Below, one piece after another: positions 16,906 through 24,248 of a stretch of 46,492 nucleotides of DNA (its first letter is position 1; each line of letters opens with the position of its first letter). A program made the translations under genes and the position numbers. Origin of the DNA: Eisenbergiella tayi (GTDB lineage Bacteria; Bacillota; Clostridia; Lachnospirales; Lachnospiraceae); contig NZ_MPDJ01000004.1 of NCBI RefSeq assembly GCF_001881565.1, positions 326,464 to 372,955 of the forward strand, in the 5' to 3' direction. A model generated the notes under the pieces. It saw only the letters and a list, made by a program, of their open reading frames with translations. It had not been told where the DNA came from and made no database searches.

Positions 16906-18221
16906 CACAAAATACCTGACAGCTGCAAAATAAGCTGAACGACAGACAATGCTATGGCTCCGCCCGCAACAATGTAAGCCGTATTAATTTTACTTTTTAA
17001 TTGTACATTTTCGTCTTCAGCCTTTTGCAATCTTTCCCCGTATTCTTGTATGTTCTTTTCCACTGTAAGAACTTTATTGTCTGTTGCCTCTATATTTTTA
17101 ATCAGCTCATGTGAAAATTCCCATTCTGCATCTATATCATTAAAATGCTCTATCCGCTGGATACCGCTGATGAAATCATTTACATCAGATAACTCTTTAT
17201 CTATTCTCTCTTGTACTTCTTCATATCTACTAATAGATTCAAAATGATTCCCAACCGTCTTTTGGACCTCTTGCAGTCCTTCCCAGATGTCATCTATGTC
17301 TTTAAAATGGCTTTGTCCTTTTGCAAGTTCCACAAACTTAGATATTTCCGTCTCAACCTTTTCTATTCGTTTCTCAATATTATCCGACAGCTTTGAGACT
17401 TCTTCCTGAAGGTTTTTCATATTCTCCCAAATTGAGTCAATGTCTTTGATATGCTCTGCTCTTTCAATTTCTTCCTTAAAAGCAAGCAAATCATTTATCT
17501 TTTCAGTCAGTTGATCTGACAGTTCTTCCAGTTTTCTTAAAAAACTGTCTATTTCCTCTCCCTGACTTTTTATAGTTCTCCACATTGAGTCAATATCATT
17601 AAAGTGCCTGGTTTTCTCAATCCGTGTCTTAAGCTGTTCTAATATAGATATTTTTTTATCAAAATTAATACCTTGAGTCTTTAATTCCGTAGAGATACTC
17701 CCTAATTCTAATTCATATCGTTGTATGTCGCACCAAATATCATCAATATCCTTAAGATGCGCGTACTGGTTTATCTCACCTTTAAATTCCTTCAGTTTAT
17801 TTATGGTAATCTGAAGTGCCTTTATTGTGTCATTTATATCCTTTTGCGCATCCTTAGCCTCTTGACTTGCCTTCTCTGCGGACTTCACACCAATAAGAAT
17901 ACCTTGGATATATCCCTTATCAAGAGCTTCAAAAGTCTCATATACTTGACCAAATTCTTTGATAACCTTCCGGTCACGTTCATTTATTTCCGCAAAACAG
18001 TTCTGTAGTTTTGTAACAAGGCTATTAATCTCTTCTCCCGTCACTTTATGCCCGCTTAATACACCTGCCAGTCCACCAGCCCAAAAATCTGACCACTGAC
18101 CGTCCGTACTAAACTTATCTAATTCTGTACTTGTAGCAGGCTGTTCGGAAAAAGCCTTCAGTTCTTTCTTTTGTTTTTCAAAACGAGTTTTTTGTATGCT
18201 ATATTCCAGCACAATCTTCAT
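16905..18221 (-). CDS. tail-anchored coiled-coil protein with five H-x2-DID-x2-W repeats
   Basis: The 438-residue protein has an N-terminal globular-looking part (about 1-110, containing GQWSDFWAGGLAGVLSGH). A long heptad-rich helix region follows, and a hydrophobic C-terminal helix at about 413-438 predicts tail anchoring. Within the coiled coil, the motif H-[LFI]-[KN]-D-I-D-x2-W recurs at residues 155, 206, 257, 305 and 359, about 51 residues apart. Neighbouring helices vary but the motif residues are fixed, so the repeat is selected. I do not recognise the family. Tight linkage to the AAA+ gene and two other membrane proteins suggests a scaffold or adaptor at the membrane. ATG at 18221 lies 9 bases after the previous gene's stop. 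Confidence 0.75.
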   Translation of the reverse strand: MKIVLEYSIQKTRFEKQKKELKAFSEQPATSTELDKFSTDGQWSDFWAGGLAGVLSGHKVTGEEINSLVTKLQNCFAEINERDRKVIKEFGQVYETFEALDKGYIQGILIGVKSAEKASQEAKDAQKDINDTIKALQITINKLKEFKGEINQYAHLKDIDDIWCDIQRYELELGSISTELKTQGINFDKKISILEQLKTRIEKTRHFNDIDSMWRTIKSQGEEIDSFLRKLEELSDQLTEKINDLLAFKEEIERAEHIKDIDSIWENMKNLQEEVSKLSDNIEKRIEKVETEISKFVELAKGQSHFKDIDDIWEGLQEVQKTVGNHFESISRYEEVQERIDKELSDVNDFISGIQRIEHFNDIDAEWEFSHELIKNIEATDNKVLTVEKNIQEYGERLQKAEDENVQLKSKINTAYIVAGGAIALSVVQLILQLSGIL

Positions 18222-18229
18222 CCTTCCTG

Positions 18230-18574
18230 TTAAATATTGTCGAGGCCTTCAAACATCTTCTTTTTAGCTTCCTCATTTTTTGTTTCATTACTTCCAGCAC
18301 CATTAAAGATGTTATCGACCGACTTTCTCATTTCCTTTTGTGCTTCCTCGTGCCGTTCTCTCATTGTTTCTGCTACATCTGCTTTTACATTATTAAGATT
18401 AGATTGATTCTCGTCTTCTGTAACACTTGTATATGTAACAACATCTGTACCTTTCTTTCCATCACGCTCTGACTCTTCAGATGATTTGATGGACTCATCT
18501 CTTGTTATAAAAAATATAATTCCTCCTACCACAATAGCCGCACCTAAAATTCCTAATACCACCTTGTAATTCAT
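18230..18574 (-). CDS. small single-span membrane protein (114 aa) sharing a C-terminal motif with the 555-aa protein
   Basis: Residues 4-23 form one membrane helix (VVLGILGAAIVVGGIIFFI), followed by a charged, probably disordered region. The C-terminal part is helical: RHEEAQKEMRKSVDNIF (74-90), ending in GLDNI. This closely matches the end of the neighbouring 555-residue protein (RHEAAVEVMREATENIF ... VLDQI). A shared tail on two proteins encoded beside an AAA+ ATPase suggests a common recognition tag. Frame lies 13 bases after the larger gene in the same direction. Family unknown. Confidence 0.7.
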   Translation of the reverse strand: MNYKVVLGILGAAIVVGGIIFFITRDESIKSSEESERDGKKGTDVVTYTSVTEDENQSNLNNVKADVAETMRERHEEAQKEMRKSVDNIFNGAGSNETKNEEAKKKMFEGLDNI

Positions 18575-18587
18575 AAGCTTCTCCTTT

Positions 18588-20255
18588 CTATATCTGGTCT
18601 AATACCGCTTTCATGTCTGCAAGCCGCTCAGCATTATCATTTTTCTTTTCGGTGAAGATATTTTCCGTTGCTTCTCTCATCACCTCAACTGCCGCCTCAT
18701 GTCTCGCTTTAATAATTTCACCAGTTTTTGCTTTTTGCCTACGTAATTGCTCCTGGTTTACTGCAATGACTTGTGCCTGCTTTGCAAGAACTTCATTGCC
18801 TTTGTCTATTTGCCTTTCGGTAATTTCCTGTTTTTGTTTCTTTGCTATGAGCCTATCAATGAGATTCATAACAAGCGCACCAGCAATTCCTGCGACAACT
18901 GCTCCAAGGAAAATACCGATTATATTTGCGAGACTGCCTATTAAGGGTATTTCTGCCGCAAATACAGGAAATGTCATCAGGGCTTTTTCAATTACTTCTC
19001 CCAAAACTAAAGCTCCCATTGCTGTCAGCCCCGTCATGACAATTTTTCCGACCTCAAGCATGAGAACGCCGAAAGATTTCCTTCGATTTTCCGGTGCCTT
19101 TACATAATCAATAGCTTCTTTCACCGATTTTCCGCCTTGTTTAATCAGTGTCCATATCTTTTGGATTGCACCTACAACGGGACCAAATATTGCACTTAAA
19201 ACAGTTGATGCGACTGTCGTTCCTGCTGTAAGCAGATTTTGTTTTACGTTTCTCAAAAATGTAGCAATTGCCGTCTTGACTTGTCCAAGAAATGTCTTCA
19301 AATTTTTTTCTTTTGACTTAAGCCAAGAAACCAATTTGCTTATAATATTTCTCACCAATTCAGCAAGAAGCCCCATCACCGCAGCCCTTAAGGCTTTCCC
19401 GCCTATTCTAAACGCTTCATTCCGTTGCGATTTCTTGCCCGCTTTTATAGACCTTTCTTCGCCTTCCTTTTTGACTTTTTCATACTCTTCCCTTGCCGCT
19501 TTGTCTTTCTCTCTTAAATCAGCTTCATCAATGTCGAATCTATCAGCTGGCCTTTCGCCGTTTCGTTCTGAATCGAGCCATTCCGACATGGTACTATCAC
19601 CCTTGGATTGATTGGCACTTGCATCCATTGGATTCAAATTAATTTCACTATTACCAAAAGCTACCCTCTCATCTAATGTCAGGTGCGCATTTGTGGCTGG
19701 GTCACGCACTTGCTCTGCCACCGGTACAATATCATCTATGTTTACCTGTTTAGAACCTTTAGGTCTATTCTTATCATAAGGTTTCCGTGCCTCATCTATG
19801 AGTACTTCTTTTTCTGTCCCAGACCTTTTGTCGATTTTCTTAATTACTTGCCCATTCTCATCTTTCTTAAAATTGGATTGCCAATCATCATATCTTTGCT
19901 GATAATCTATTTCTGTATTATGCGATGCAATCTTTCCATTAGCAAAGTTTTCTGTTGTTTGAATATGCGCTTCATCACGCAAATCAAGACGTATCCCACG
20001 GTTTTCTTTGATGAAATCTTCGCCTGCAACAGTTCCAATCTGAATTACAAACTGATCCCATACTACACCCATAACAGCATTTCCCAAATTTTCTGGATTG
20101 CTGATTTTCTCCTTGTCTTCTTCAAGAAATTTCAGTTCAGATAAGCTATCTTCCAGTCCTTCCTCCAGCTGTCTTTCGAGTTCATCAAAATCAAACTCTT
20201 CACTCTGATCTTCAGCCTCTTCACTCTCCAAAAGTGCATTTTTGTTATCATTCAT
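18588..20255 (-). CDS. multi-span membrane protein with degenerate HNH-like motif (555 aa)
   Basis: An acidic N terminus (residues 1-50) precedes a soluble domain with VNIDDIVPVAEQV (171-183) and NLNPMDASANQSKGD (206-220). Spacing and sequence match an HNH nuclease core, but the first catalytic His of the usual D-H-I-x-P is Asp. A charged helical region follows, then about four hydrophobic segments (289-311, 341-364, 402-422, 436-467). A C-terminal helical tail (RHEAAVEVMREATENIF, 518-534, ending VLDQI) is shared with the next gene. It is the first gene of the four-gene cassette; ATG 20255 is preceded by AAGGAG. Inferred to be a membrane effector or substrate of the AAA+ protein. It could also be a structural membrane protein with a non-catalytic HNH fold. 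Confidence 0.7.
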   Translation of the reverse strand: MNDNKNALLESEEAEDQSEEFDFDELERQLEEGLEDSLSELKFLEEDKEKISNPENLGNAVMGVVWDQFVIQIGTVAGEDFIKENRGIRLDLRDEAHIQTTENFANGKIASHNTEIDYQQRYDDWQSNFKKDENGQVIKKIDKRSGTEKEVLIDEARKPYDKNRPKGSKQVNIDDIVPVAEQVRDPATNAHLTLDERVAFGNSEINLNPMDASANQSKGDSTMSEWLDSERNGERPADRFDIDEADLREKDKAAREEYEKVKKEGEERSIKAGKKSQRNEAFRIGGKALRAAVMGLLAELVRNIISKLVSWLKSKEKNLKTFLGQVKTAIATFLRNVKQNLLTAGTTVASTVLSAIFGPVVGAIQKIWTLIKQGGKSVKEAIDYVKAPENRRKSFGVLMLEVGKIVMTGLTAMGALVLGEVIEKALMTFPVFAAEIPLIGSLANIIGIFLGAVVAGIAGALVMNLIDRLIAKKQKQEITERQIDKGNEVLAKQAQVIAVNQEQLRRQKAKTGEIIKARHEAAVEVMREATENIFTEKKNDNAERLADMKAVLDQI

Positions 20256-20537
20256 CAGGAATCTCTCCTTTTCTCGTTGTCACTTTACAACTATCATAAC
20301 ATTCAAGAACAACACCTACTGTCATCCAAAGAATGCTTTTTAATTTTTTATAGATTAAAGCCCGAAAAACGCTTTATATCTTCTCACAAGTTTTATAAGG
20401 AAACGGCGAAACCCTTGCATATCAAGGCTTTTCGCCGTTTGTGCTTAAATCCTACCATATCTCTTTATAAACCCCTTTTGTAAGCGAGGGCATCAAAAAA
20501 GCGTCACGCGCAAAGGGCAAATTGAAAGGAGGACACC
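20256..20537. other. 282-base intergenic region between the cassette and the older mobile-element remnant
   Basis: The left part is AT-rich and should contain the promoter of the minus-strand cassette, though no clean -35/-10 pair stands out. The right part is the strong hairpin at 20401-20440 followed by the RBS of the plus-strand gene. I see no open frame of note. Confidence 0.5.
20401..20440. terminator. 40-base imperfect palindrome, probable terminator or element hairpin
   Basis: AAACGGCGAAA pairs with TTTCGCCGTTT, and inside them CCTTG pairs with CAAGG around CATAT. The arms have A-runs and T-runs at their outer ends, so it could end transcription in either direction. It marks the edge of the sequence typical of conjugative-element remnants. 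Confidence 0.5.
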
Positions 20538-20900
20538 TTGAACGAACTGTTATTAAGCAAGGGTATTGTACTACAATCCGGCGAAATCAGCAAGGATAAG
20601 ATAAACCTTGTCGCCGGAGCAATCACGCAGCCTTTCGTGGAAATGGTATGGCTGACAACGGGCGGTGATATGGAAACCATAAACCGCTTGACGGACATTC
20701 TCGTTACCATGAACACCCCCGCCGACCGAGATAAGCTGTTCAAAATCATCAAAACGCTTTACGGGCTTATGTGCTTGCCCTTTTTCGAGGAAGCCAAGCC
20801 TATGGGCGCAGACCCCGACATTTTGGAATACTTCATCTTTTCCTTTACGACAGACTTTGGGGAAGCCATGCAAGACCTCATAGCCGATGAAGTAGAATAA
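20538..20900 (+). CDS. conserved hypothetical protein of integrative/conjugative-element type (120 aa)
   Basis: TTG at 20538 follows a strong AAAGGAGG at about 5 bases, and no upstream ATG is in frame. The 120-residue product is acidic and helical (MVWLTTGGDMETINRLTDIL, KTLYGLMCLPFFEEAKPMG), with no recognised domain. Base composition here is more GC-rich than the cassette to its left. With the downstream initiator-like pseudogene it looks like a retained fragment of a clostridial conjugative element, where small genes of this type sit near the replication module. Function unknown. Confidence 0.6.
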   Translation: MNELLLSKGIVLQSGEISKDKINLVAGAITQPFVEMVWLTTGGDMETINRLTDILVTMNTPADRDKLFKIIKTLYGLMCLPFFEEAKPMGADPDILEYFIFSFTTDFGEAMQDLIADEVE

Positions 20901-21109
20901 AGCACCGCACAAGCGGTGTTTCTCACTCCCACACCGGGAGAACAGGAACGCCGCTATTTTTGCCCTCATGTTACGCAGTAGGGACAGACAGAGCCTTGAT
21001 TTGAGCGGCTTTGCGGGCGCGTTTTTAAGCAGGCAAGGGAAATATACCTTTTCCCTCAAAATCGCGCTTCTATCGTGTAACAAACCCACAGCAAAGGAGT
21101 GATGAAGCT

Positions 21110-21277
21110 ATGGCAGTTTTCCACGTGGAGCACAACAAGGGCTATACCGTAATGAGCAACCACCACCTACACAGCAAGGAACTGACGCTAAAGGCGAAAG
21201 GGCTATTGTCGCAAATGCGGTCCTTGCCGGAAGATTGGGACTACACCCTTGCAGGACTATCCCTTAACCGGGAGTAA
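21110..21277 (+). pseudogene. 5' fragment of an element replication-initiator-like (helix-turn-helix) gene
   Basis: The first 55 codons (MAVFHVEHNKGYTVMSNHH, then LTLKAKGLLSQMRSLPEDWD) match the N terminus of the replication initiator/HTH protein found in clostridial integrative elements. Relative to that pattern one codon is missing (LSL-NRE rather than LSLINRE) and a stop (TAA, 21275-21277) replaces the lysine codon. Similarity then ends near 21287, where the sequence switches to the antiparallel HipA-like fragment. An excellent RBS (AAAGGAG) remains. It is a truncated, presumably inactive relic. Confidence 0.7.
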
Positions 21278-21727
21278 ATCGACGCTAGTGGTTAATTCCG
21301 GGAAGATGGTAAACGCCTGTCTGCTTTGCCCTTCCCCTGTGTAGGCAACGAGTGCCAGCATTTCGGAAAAACGATTCTCATAAAGATTATATTGGGCAAA
21401 TTTTCCCTCAAAGCCATCCGGTACAATCCAATAGCTGTCGTTTAGGGACAAGCCTTTGCACACATCTATAATCCCTTTCGTATCGTTATGGCTAAGTCCC
21501 GATGTTTTCAAAATTTTGTCTGCATGTGTTCTATTTTTAGGAATCACCCTGCGTTCCAGCCAGCGGAGAATTCCTTCCTTGTCAATCTTCATGTCCAGAG
21601 GCATCAAATGTCCATATTCATCCTTTATATCCAGGATTTCTGTAACGAGGCCTTCCAAGCCTCTCTTTTCCATCACGAACCGCATTAACTCCGTATCATA
21701 AATACGAAGGCTGTATACATTGTCCAT
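21257..21727 (-). pseudogene. N-terminal part of a HipA-like protein, 3' truncated
   Basis: ATG 21727 with GGGAGG in front starts MDNVYSLRIYDTELMRFVM. The next 140 residues (ILRWLERRVIPKNRTHADKI, YWIVPDGFEGKFAQYNLYEN) match the HipA-like proteins common in Lachnospiraceae. After RQAFTIFPELTT the frame enters foreign DNA and stops within 10 residues, so the kinase-like C-terminal domain is lost. The breakpoint (about 21287) coincides with the end of the initiator-like fragment, meaning both were cut by the same rearrangement. It lies about 100 bases inside attR. No HipB-type antitoxin is adjacent. Confidence 0.6.
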
Positions 21728-21832
21728 TGAATCCTCCCTGATTACCTTTTCAGAATACGTTATCATGGATACAGGCATGTTTCAATGAGTTTTCTTTTTG
21801 GATACTCAATTTAATCTTTCAAGATACCCGTC

Positions 21833-21837
21833 TCTTC
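21833..21837 (+). other. attR core of the integrated element
   Basis: TCTTC matches the attL core at 11449-11453. The preceding 8-mer GATACCCG belongs to the element end, and CAGCTCAATATG after it continues the host permease gene. Confidence 0.75.
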
Positions 21838-21942
21838 CAGCTCAATATGGTGATTACATCCATTATCATCCTGTGTGTCATTGCCATGGCGCTGTACCAG
21901 ATCATCCAGTGGCTGGAGCATTGGTGCAAAAAGAGAATTTGA
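21838..21942 (+). pseudogene. 3' part of the ABC transporter permease (separated by the element)
   Basis: This frame encodes the last 34 residues of the split permease: QLNMVITSIIILCVIAMALY, then a QIIQWLEHWCKKRI-type charged tail and TGA. The first part is the final transmembrane helix found in SsuC/ThiX-type permeases and absent from the fragment at 10725-11453. Fusing the two gives 277 residues, a normal family length, and the frames agree. No start codon or RBS serves this piece on its own. Confidence 0.85.
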
Positions 21943-21953
21943 ATACGGAAAAG

Positions 21954-21990
21954 GAAACGGTTCCCCATACATATACCAGGGAGCCGTTTC
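21954..21990 (+). terminator. terminator of the (disrupted) ABC operon
   Basis: GAAACGGTTCCC pairs with GGGAGCCGTTTC (one G-T pair) around a 13-base loop, 12 bases after the permease stop. The T-tract is weak. Its position shows that the operon ended after the permease, with no binding-protein gene attached. Confidence 0.65.
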
Positions 21991-22160
21991 GTAAGTATTC
22001 TTTATCCGTGTTCACAGAAGTGCCTGCCGCACCCTCTCCTCCGATATCCATATCGGCACTTTTCTTTGCACTTTTTACTTCATTTTCTGCGGCAATATAG
22101 CGTTTTCCCCGATTCTTTGATATCCTTATTTTTATAATGAATCACACAGGGGGATTGCAT

Positions 22161-23849
22161 ATGGACAGTAAAAAATTAACCTTACTCACCGTCAGTTCTC
22201 TGGAGAAAATTTTTCCGGATGAACCTTTTCAACCGCAGGCTGAATATACCGGCGCCGACATGCTTCTTAATGAGCGTTTTTCCTTTCAGGCCGCCTATTG
22301 CTGGGAAGGCCCGCTCACCTTTAAAGCCGGGATCCAGTTGTCGGGAGCTTTGGCCGATGATGTTATTATAAGACAGGTAGGCCTGGCTCCCAGCGAACTT
22401 CCCATTTTTCCGGACGGGGATGATTTTGTGCTGCGGACCACACCCGGCCTGTATCCGGATCCCCTTTATTCCGGCATATCGGATATCACTCTGCTGCCGG
22501 GGCAATGGAGGAGCCTCTGGGTCACCGTTCCTGCGGAATGTTCCCTGCCTTCCGGTTCCTACGATCTTACAATCGCCATTACCGAAGAAAACGGCACAGT
22601 CCTCAACAGCTGTACTTTTGTTCTGGAACGCCTGAATGCCCGCCTTCCGGAGCAGACTCTCATCCATACGGAATGGTTTCATACGGATTGTATTGCAGAC
22701 TGGTATAAGGTTCCTGTTTTCAGTGAAAAATACTGGGAGCTTACCTCCGGATATATGGAGGCCGCCGCACGCTATGGAGTCAATATGATTCTGACGCCTC
22801 TTTTCACACCGCCTCTGGATACCGCTCCGGGAGGAGAACGCACTACGGTGCAGCTTATCGATGTATATCAGGAAGAGAACGGTTATACCTTTTCCTTTGA
22901 AAAATTGGAACGCTGGCTGGAGCTTTGTGAACGCTGCCACATCCGCTATCTGGAATTCTCTCATTTATTTACCCAGTGGGGAGCCGGACATGCCCCTAAG
23001 ATCATGGCCTGGGAAGGCTCTCCGGCAAATGGGAAAAAAGAGGGCTGCAGGCAGATATTCGGCTGGGATACCGATGCGGCGAGTGACGAATACCGGGAAT
23101 TTCTGGAAGCTTTCCTGCCGCGCCTCATGGACTTCATCCGCACCCATAAGCTGCAGGATCGCTGCTATTTCCATGTTTCTGACGAACCGAGCAAGGAGCA
23201 TATTCCCGCATACCTGTATGCCAAGAAGCTTCTGGAATCACAGATCGACGGCCTTCCTATCATGGATGCCCTGTCTGATTATGAATTCTATGAACAGGGC
23301 CTGGTAGGGGTGCCTGTTTGCAGCAATGACCATATCCGGCCTTTTCTTGAAAACCATGTGCCGGGCCTGTGGACCTATTACTGCTGCGGCCAGTTTCGTG
23401 AGGTGTCAAACCGTTTCTTCTGTATGCCCTCCCAGAGGAACCGTATTCTGGGCGTGCAGCTTTATAAATATCAGATCCACGGATTTCTGCAATGGGGATT
23501 TAACTTCTGGAATTCCATGCTTTCCCGGTATCCCATCAATCCCTATTGCGTGACCGATGCCGCCTGCGCATTCCCTTCGGGAGATGCATTCCTTGTATAT
23601 CCGGGAGAAAACGGGCCGATCGCATCCATACGTGCGGAGGTCCTGATGGAAGGCCTGCAGGATATGAGGGCCCTGCAGCTGCTGGAACAGCTGACAGACA
23701 GGGAAACCGTTCTCGCTCTTTTGGAGGAGGGCCTGGAGGCTCCCATTACCTTCAACAGCTATCCTCATGAGGCCGCCTGGCTGCTCTCTCTGCGCGAAAA
23801 ATGCAATAGAAAAATTGCCTGCCTGGTTTCAGAAAGACAGTTTCATTAA
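22161..23849 (+). CDS. DUF4091-domain protein (glycoside-hydrolase-like)
   Basis: The 562-residue protein has an N-terminal beta-rich domain (about 1-160, e.g. LLPGQWRSLWVTVPAECSLPSGSYDLTI). A TIM-barrel-like core with the DUF4091 (PF13320) style follows: HTEWFHTDCIADWY, RYGVNMILTPLFTPPL, YFHVSDEPSKEHI and GFLQWGFNFWNS. The VSDEP motif carries the conserved acidic residues of this family. No signal peptide is present, so it appears cytoplasmic. The ATG at 22161 is preceded by AGGGGG at 6 bases; an upstream in-frame ATG at 22137 lacks one. Activity on carbohydrates is inferred from fold; no substrate is evident. Confidence 0.8.
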   Translation: MDSKKLTLLTVSSLEKIFPDEPFQPQAEYTGADMLLNERFSFQAAYCWEGPLTFKAGIQLSGALADDVIIRQVGLAPSELPIFPDGDDFVLRTTPGLYPDPLYSGISDITLLPGQWRSLWVTVPAECSLPSGSYDLTIAITEENGTVLNSCTFVLERLNARLPEQTLIHTEWFHTDCIADWYKVPVFSEKYWELTSGYMEAAARYGVNMILTPLFTPPLDTAPGGERTTVQLIDVYQEENGYTFSFEKLERWLELCERCHIRYLEFSHLFTQWGAGHAPKIMAWEGSPANGKKEGCRQIFGWDTDAASDEYREFLEAFLPRLMDFIRTHKLQDRCYFHVSDEPSKEHIPAYLYAKKLLESQIDGLPIMDALSDYEFYEQGLVGVPVCSNDHIRPFLENHVPGLWTYYCCGQFREVSNRFFCMPSQRNRILGVQLYKYQIHGFLQWGFNFWNSMLSRYPINPYCVTDAACAFPSGDAFLVYPGENGPIASIRAEVLMEGLQDMRALQLLEQLTDRETVLALLEEGLEAPITFNSYPHEAAWLLSLREKCNRKIACLVSERQFH

Positions 23850-23855
23850 TCCTTG

Positions 23856-23884
23856 TTGCTTTTTCTCAAAAAAATGTTTATTAT
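23856..23884 (+). promoter_or_regulatory. promoter of the GlsB-type gene
   Basis: TTGCTT (23856-23861), a 17-base spacer and TATTAT (23879-23884) resemble a sigma-A promoter and lie 33 bases before the ATG. AAAGGAGG precedes the start. Confidence 0.5.
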
Positions 23885-23916
23885 AGTAACAGACAAACGA
23901 TAAAGGAGGCCTGAAA

Positions 23917-24162
23917 ATGTTATCTTTCATATTATCTATTGTATATGGTGCGATTGCCGGCTGGATAGCCAGTAAGATCATGAATACGCAGGGCGGAACC
24001 CTGCGCAATATCATTACGGGAATTGTAGGAGGAATGATCGGAAGTTTTCTGTTCCGCCTGGTCGGCTTTTATGCCAGCGGCTTCTTCGCCAACCTGATTG
24101 TTTCCGTAATCGGTGCATGTATTTTCATTTTTGTCGGCAAGAAATTATTCGGCCGGAGTTAA
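23917..24162 (+). CDS. GlsB/YeaQ/YmgE family stress-response membrane protein
   Basis: The 81-residue protein has three hydrophobic helices and the family pattern AGWIASKIM ... GGTLRNIITGIVGGMIGSFLF, ending in VGKKLFGRS. This is the transglycosylase-associated protein family (PF04226). Despite that name, members are small inner-membrane proteins induced by stress or anchoring Asp23-like proteins. It is monocistronic, with its own promoter and a strong terminator. Confidence 0.9.
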   Translation: MLSFILSIVYGAIAGWIASKIMNTQGGTLRNIITGIVGGMIGSFLFRLVGFYASGFFANLIVSVIGACIFIFVGKKLFGRS

Positions 24163-24196
24163 GCTTACAGCTCCTGACGTATCCGGACTGCCGCAC

Positions 24197-24238
24197 ATAC
24201 AGGCAGGCCGCTGTCCCGGAAAAGGACAGCGGCCTGTC
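24197..24238. terminator. strong bidirectional terminator
   Basis: ACAGGCAGGCCGCTGTCC and GGACAGCGGCCTGTCTGT form an 18-bp stem with one mismatch around a short CGGAAAA loop. A T-rich tract follows on the plus strand. It lies between the convergent GlsB-type gene and the SH3 gene and probably serves both. Confidence 0.85.
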
Positions 24239-24248
24239 TGTATTTTTA

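Larger units (their letters stand above)
11454..21837. mobile_element. about 10.4-kb large-serine-recombinase integrative element
   Basis: The two halves of one permease gene flank this segment and share only a 5-base core, as expected for serine-recombinase integration. The cargo includes the large serine recombinase, an AAA-ATPase-like/PD-(D/E)XK gene, a four-gene membrane/AAA+ cassette and truncated relics of other mobile DNA. By eye the interior, especially 15.8-20.3 kb, is more AT-rich than the host genes around it. Exact ends depend on where within TCTTC strand exchange occurs. No conjugation genes are intact, so the element could be mobilisable or a decayed relic. Confidence 0.8.

Noticed and set aside
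21257..21727. Functional HipBA toxin-antitoxin locus
   Set aside because: The HipA-like protein is truncated before its kinase domain and no HipB-type gene is beside it.
21798..22100. 100-codon plus-strand frame spanning attR
   Set aside because: It is out of frame with the real permease end and runs through the terminator; no RBS.
22182..22964. 260-codon minus-strand frame inside the DUF4091 gene
   Set aside because: The plus-strand frame has clear domain motifs and an RBS; the opposite frame is a coding shadow.
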